Under the pieces are notes generated by a model that did no database searches, was not told where the DNA came from, and saw nothing but the letters and a program-made list of their open reading frames with translations. The translations under genes and the position numbers were made by a program. From an uncultured Demequina sp. (GTDB lineage: Bacteria > Actinomycetota > Actinomycetes > Actinomycetales > Demequinaceae): a stretch of DNA of 8,993 nt. The stretch lies in NCBI GenBank assembly GCA_937925595.1, contig CALALQ010000136.1, positions 1 to 8,993 on the forward strand, in the 5' to 3' direction. Of the stretch, positions 6,342 through 8,993 are shown piece after piece. Numbering within the stretch: the stretch's first letter is position 1; the number at the start of each line of letters is the position of its first letter.

Positions 6342-6383
6342 GGACGGTGGTGGGGACGGCGCAAGCCGACCCCACCACCGTTC
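6342..6383 (+). repeat. Intercistronic stem-loop after the binding-protein gene
   Basis: ACGGTGGTGGGG (6344-6355) pairs perfectly with CCCCACCACCGT (6370-6381). Inside, after an A-A mismatch, CGGC (6357-6360) pairs with GCCG (6365-6368) around a GCAA tetraloop. The outer stem can extend by a G-T and a G-C pair (6343/6382 and 6342/6383). There is no T-tract. Such hairpins often protect binding-protein mRNA from 3' exonucleases or partially reduce expression of the permeases, giving excess binding protein. That role is inferred here. Confidence 0.75.
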
Positions 6384-6428
6384 CCACAGCATCACCTTCC
6401 GCGATCCCCAAGAGGCAAGGTCCACGCA

Positions 6429-7397
6429 ATGCCCCCCACCACACTCGAGGCGAGCGACGCTCCCCCCGCGGTCATCGACCGCGAGCTGGCTGAGCGCGAA
6501 CGTCGCAAGTCGCGCCGGCTGCGCACCCTGCGCGCCAACCTGACGTCGTACGGCTTCATGTCGCCGACTCTGATCGTCATGGCCGTCATGATGGCCGCGC
6601 CCATCGTGATGGTCTTCATCTACTCGACCTTGTCGAACATCATCATCGACAAGAGCCCCAAGTTCGTCGGAGTCGCCAACTTCCAGACGTTGCTCGCCGA
6701 CCCGATCTTCCGCAAAGCCGTAGGCAACACGCTGATCTTCACCACAGCGTCGGTCACGTTCCACCTGCTGCTGGGGCTCGGCTTCGCGATGATGCTCAAC
6801 TCCAAGCTCCTGCCGCGCTTCGCGGCCGCCGCGTTCCGCGTGGTCTACATCCTGCCGTGGGTGTTCACGGCATCCATTGTCGTCATCGTGTGGCAGCTGA
6901 TCCTCAACCCCAATGGCGTCGTGAACTACCTCCTCGAGAGCCTCAACATCGTCTCGACCAAGGTCGAGTGGTTCGCCAATCCGGACCTGGCCCTCGGCAC
7001 CGTCATCTTCATCAACATCTGGGCGGGCTACCCGTTCTTCATGATCAGTCTGCTGGCTGGCCTCCAGGGCATCCCCACGGATCTGTATGAGGCCGCAGAG
7101 GTCGATGGCGCCGGCCCCTGGTCGCGCTTCTTCCATGTGACCCTGCCGCAGCTGAAGCCGGTCATCATCGCGATGCTCATGCTCGACTTCATCTGGAACA
7201 TGCAGCAGTACCCGATCGTGTGGCTCGCCACAGGAGGTGGTCCGCTCAACGCGACGGAGACGATCGCCACCTACACCTACAACCTCGCATTCTCGAAGCA
7301 CCAGTTCTCGCTGGCGGCCACGAGCGGCGTGGTCCTGTTCTTGGTGTCGATGGTGGTGGCGGTCCTCTACGTCCGTCACCAGAGGGCGAGGGACTGA
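6429..7397 (+). CDS. Sugar ABC transporter permease (MalF/UgpA type)
   Basis: This 322-residue inner-membrane protein is one of two permease subunits of a CUT1-type importer. A charged cytoplasmic N-terminus (RERRKSRRLRTLR region, about 20-35) precedes six predicted membrane segments, at roughly 44-66, 101-122, 137-158, 188-210, 243-263 and 297-315. The EAA loop that docks on the ATPase reads EAAEVDGAG (221-229), ending with TLP (238-240). Length fits the family. ATG at 6429 has CAAGG (6416-6420) at 8 nt spacing. It follows the binding-protein gene after a 101-nt gap with a strong hairpin, and its stop codon is separated by one base from the next permease start. Confidence 0.94.
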   Translation: MPPTTLEASDAPPAVIDRELAERERRKSRRLRTLRANLTSYGFMSPTLIVMAVMMAAPIVMVFIYSTLSNIIIDKSPKFVGVANFQTLLADPIFRKAVGNTLIFTTASVTFHLLLGLGFAMMLNSKLLPRFAAAAFRVVYILPWVFTASIVVIVWQLILNPNGVVNYLLESLNIVSTKVEWFANPDLALGTVIFINIWAGYPFFMISLLAGLQGIPTDLYEAAEVDGAGPWSRFFHVTLPQLKPVIIAMLMLDFIWNMQQYPIVWLATGGGPLNATETIATYTYNLAFSKHQFSLAATSGVVLFLVSMVVAVLYVRHQRARD

Positions 7398-7398
7398 C

Positions 7399-8244
7399 AT
7401 GGCTGTGATCGAATCCAAGCGACAGACCACGCTCAAGGTGTGGCTGTGGATCGGCCTCACGTTCGGCGCGCTCTTCGCGGGCTTCCCCGCTTTGTGGATG
7501 CTGCTCAGCTCCGTGAAGCCCAACACTGAGATCTTCGCCTACCCGCCCACCTTCCTCCCTGAGAAATTCACCCTCGACGCCTACATCGAGATCCTCACGG
7601 ACGCGGGCAAGGTGCGGTTCTTCGTGAACAGCTACGGGGTGGCGCTCGCGGTGGTGCTGCTCACGCTGTTCGCCGGCATCATGGCAGGCTACGCGCTGAG
7701 CCGCTTCGACTTCCCGCTCAAGCGCTCGCTCAACGCCATCGTGATCTCGATTCAGGCGGTCCCGCCGATCACGCTCCTGATCCCGTACTTCGCGCTGGTC
7801 GTGTGGCTGCGGCTGTACGACAACCTGTGGGCGCTGATCCTCACCTACATGGTCGCGACCATCCCCTACGCGATCCTCATGATGACGGGCTACTTCAACA
7901 CCATCCCCAAGGAGCTCGATGAAGCCGTCAAGGTCGATGGCGGCGGGCACATGAGGGCGCTGTGGCGCGTGCTCGTGCCTGTGGCAAGGCCCGGCATCGT
8001 CGCGGTGGGTGCCTACACCTTCATGGTGGCGTGGAACGAGTTCCTCTTTGCTCTCACGCTGACCCAGAGCCGGGAGAACCGCACGGTTCCGGTCGGCATC
8101 CAGCTGCTCATGGGTGAGCATTCCTTCAAGTGGAACGAGATGCTCGCAATGAGCGTCCTCGGCTGCATCCCTGTCCTCATCCTCTTCCTGCTCTTCCAGC
8201 GCCAGTTCGTCAGCGGCATGACGGCCGGTGCCGTCAAGAGCTGA
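7399..8244 (+). CDS. Sugar ABC transporter permease (MalG/UgpE type)
   Basis: This 281-residue protein is the second permease subunit, forming the channel with the preceding one. Six hydrophobic segments lie at about 15-37, 77-98, 112-134, 142-164, 197-217 and 247-267. The EAA loop is DEAVKVDGGG (174-183) followed by VLVP (191-194). AWNEF (211-215) and the Gly-Ala-rich C-terminus (MTAGAVKS) are typical of MalG-like permeases. The ATG at 7399 is chosen because it lies one base after the upstream TGA and has GAGGGA (7388-7393) at 5 nt spacing, indicating translational coupling. An upstream in-frame extension would run inside the first permease gene and is not credible. No ATPase gene follows, so a shared MsiK-like ATPase encoded elsewhere is inferred. 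Confidence 0.94.
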   Translation: MAVIESKRQTTLKVWLWIGLTFGALFAGFPALWMLLSSVKPNTEIFAYPPTFLPEKFTLDAYIEILTDAGKVRFFVNSYGVALAVVLLTLFAGIMAGYALSRFDFPLKRSLNAIVISIQAVPPITLLIPYFALVVWLRLYDNLWALILTYMVATIPYAILMMTGYFNTIPKELDEAVKVDGGGHMRALWRVLVPVARPGIVAVGAYTFMVAWNEFLFALTLTQSRENRTVPVGIQLLMGEHSFKWNEMLAMSVLGCIPVLILFLLFQRQFVSGMTAGAVKS

Positions 8245-8274
8245 CCCCCACCTCACTACCGGAAGGCACTACTC

Positions 8275-8993
8275 ATGTTGATGAGCGGCAAGGACGTCGT
8301 TGCTCCCGCACACCGCTACGGCTTCGCAGTCCCCGCGTTCAATATCAGCGACTACGGCATGTTGTGCGCTGCCCTCAGCGCGTGCGAGGAAGTCCGGTCG
8401 CCCATGATCGTCTCGATCCACCCCGCGGAGTGGGAGCTGATGGGCGACGAGTTCCTCGCCTCAGTGAAGGCACTCGCGAGCGCTTCGAGCGTGCCCGTGG
8501 CGATCCAGCTCGATCACGGGGCGACCGTCCACCAGGTCGCGGCAGCTCTGCGCCTTGGCTTCACGTCGGTGATGATCGACGGCTCTCTCCTTCCTTATGA
8601 GGAGAACGTTGGGCTGACGCAAGAGGTCGTGAACCTCGCTCACCTGGTAGGTGTCTCGGTTGAGGGAGAGATCGGCACGATCGGCCCGCGCGACCCGCAG
8701 GACGCGGAAGCGCTCAAGGACATCATCTATACGACTCCTTCTGAGGCTGCGGCGTTCGTCGAGGCGACGGGAGTCGACTACCTCGCAATCGCCGTGGGCA
8801 CCGCGCATGGCGTGTACCCGCCGGGAGTGGCACCGGAGCTCAAGCTCGATCTGATCTCTGAGATCGATGCCGCGGTGGGCGTTCCCCTTGTTCTCCATGG
8901 CGGCTCGGGTGCTGTCGACGAGGAGGTATCGGAGGCCGTGACGCGGGGGATCGCCAAGGTCAACATCTCAGCTGACATGAAGACCGCGTACTT
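8275..8993 (+). CDS. Class II ketose-(bis)phosphate aldolase, tagatose-bisphosphate aldolase-like (3' end outside window)
   Basis: The first 239 residues of a class II aldolase are encoded here; the frame is open to the window end, so the usual 280-290 residue length cannot be checked. Motifs: VPAFNISD (19-26), IQLDHG (77-82; catalytic Asp80, zinc ligand His81), MIDGS (100-104), VEGEIGTIG (129-137), VGTAHG (174-179; His178), LVLHGGSG (205-212; His208) and KVNISAD (228-234). The pattern is closest to the GatY/KbaY (tagatose-1,6-bisphosphate) and Firmicute ketose-bisphosphate aldolases; N-I-S-A-D replaces the N-I-D-T-D of FBP aldolases. ATG at 8275 has GGAAGG (8261-8266) at 8 nt spacing; a second ATG two codons on is spaced too far. 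It lies 30 nt after the permease, in the same operon, and probably cleaves the phosphorylated catabolite of the imported sugar. Confidence 0.88.
   Translation, partial: MLMSGKDVVAPAHRYGFAVPAFNISDYGMLCAALSACEEVRSPMIVSIHPAEWELMGDEFLASVKALASASSVPVAIQLDHGATVHQVAAALRLGFTSVMIDGSLLPYEENVGLTQEVVNLAHLVGVSVEGEIGTIGPRDPQDAEALKDIIYTTPSEAAAFVEATGVDYLAIAVGTAHGVYPPGVAPELKLDLISEIDAAVGVPLVLHGGSGAVDEEVSEAVTRGIAKVNISADMKTAY

Noticed and set aside
5023..6444. A long minus-strand open frame of 473 codons opposite the binding-protein gene
   Set aside because: Composition is dominated by Val, Arg, Leu and Gly with no domain motifs. The plus strand carries an SD, signal peptide and family motifs.
7237..7398. N-terminal extension of the second permease into the first
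   Set aside because: The extension is Arg/Ser-rich out-of-frame sequence of the first permease. The ATG at 7399 has an SD and coupled spacing.
6324..8256. Two long minus-strand open frames (6324-7526 and 7246-8256) opposite the permeases
   Set aside because: They are His/Asp/Glu/Arg-rich shadows of hydrophobic membrane-protein codons. The permeases on the plus strand are complete and have EAA motifs.
1..8993. Mobile elements, tRNA genes or CRISPR arrays
   Set aside because: No transposase or integrase frame, no cloverleaf-like sequence and no regularly spaced repeats were seen.

Overview
The window looks like a chromosomal segment of a high-GC Gram-positive bacterium (Actinomycetota; a Micrococcales-like member is my guess). 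The base composition and codon use are GC-rich, start codons are mixed ATG/GTG, Shine-Dalgarno (SD) sequences are strong, there is a lipoprotein-type sugar-binding protein, and one gene appears to have a leaderless mRNA. The window divides into a housekeeping block (1-1249) and a carbohydrate-catabolic block (about 1420-8993 and beyond).

Housekeeping block: a structured rplJ leader (about 20-154) ends in an intrinsic terminator and has a visible alternative pairing. This is the architecture expected for autoregulation by L10 or the L10-L12 complex. rplJ (199-720) and rplL (790-1182) follow. The block ends in a 15-bp hairpin terminator at 1214-1249.

Catabolic block: after a 170-nt convergent spacer containing a G9 run, a class II aldolase gene (1420-2424) lies on the minus strand. 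It is divergent from an FGGY-family carbohydrate kinase (2573-3967), which is followed by a DeoR-family repressor (4037-4792). After a 245-nt promoter region comes an apparent operon: a sugar-binding lipoprotein (5038-6327), two ABC permeases (6429-7397 and 7399-8244) and a second class II aldolase (8275 to beyond the window end). The likely logic is import by the binding protein and permeases, powered by an ATPase encoded elsewhere, then phosphorylation by the FGGY kinase and retro-aldol cleavage to triose units. A DeoR protein sensing a sugar phosphate would control the set.

The substrate cannot be read from the sequence. Both aldolases lack the first Asp of the N-x-D-T-D motif typical of fructose-bisphosphate aldolases, and no isomerase or dehydrogenase lies in the window. 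A 17-nt motif (13 of 17 identical) occurs in the divergent kinase/aldolase intergenic region and upstream of the transporter operon. It is my best candidate for the DeoR operator and would tie the three transcription units into one regulon. No mobile elements, tRNAs, rRNAs or CRISPR arrays were seen.
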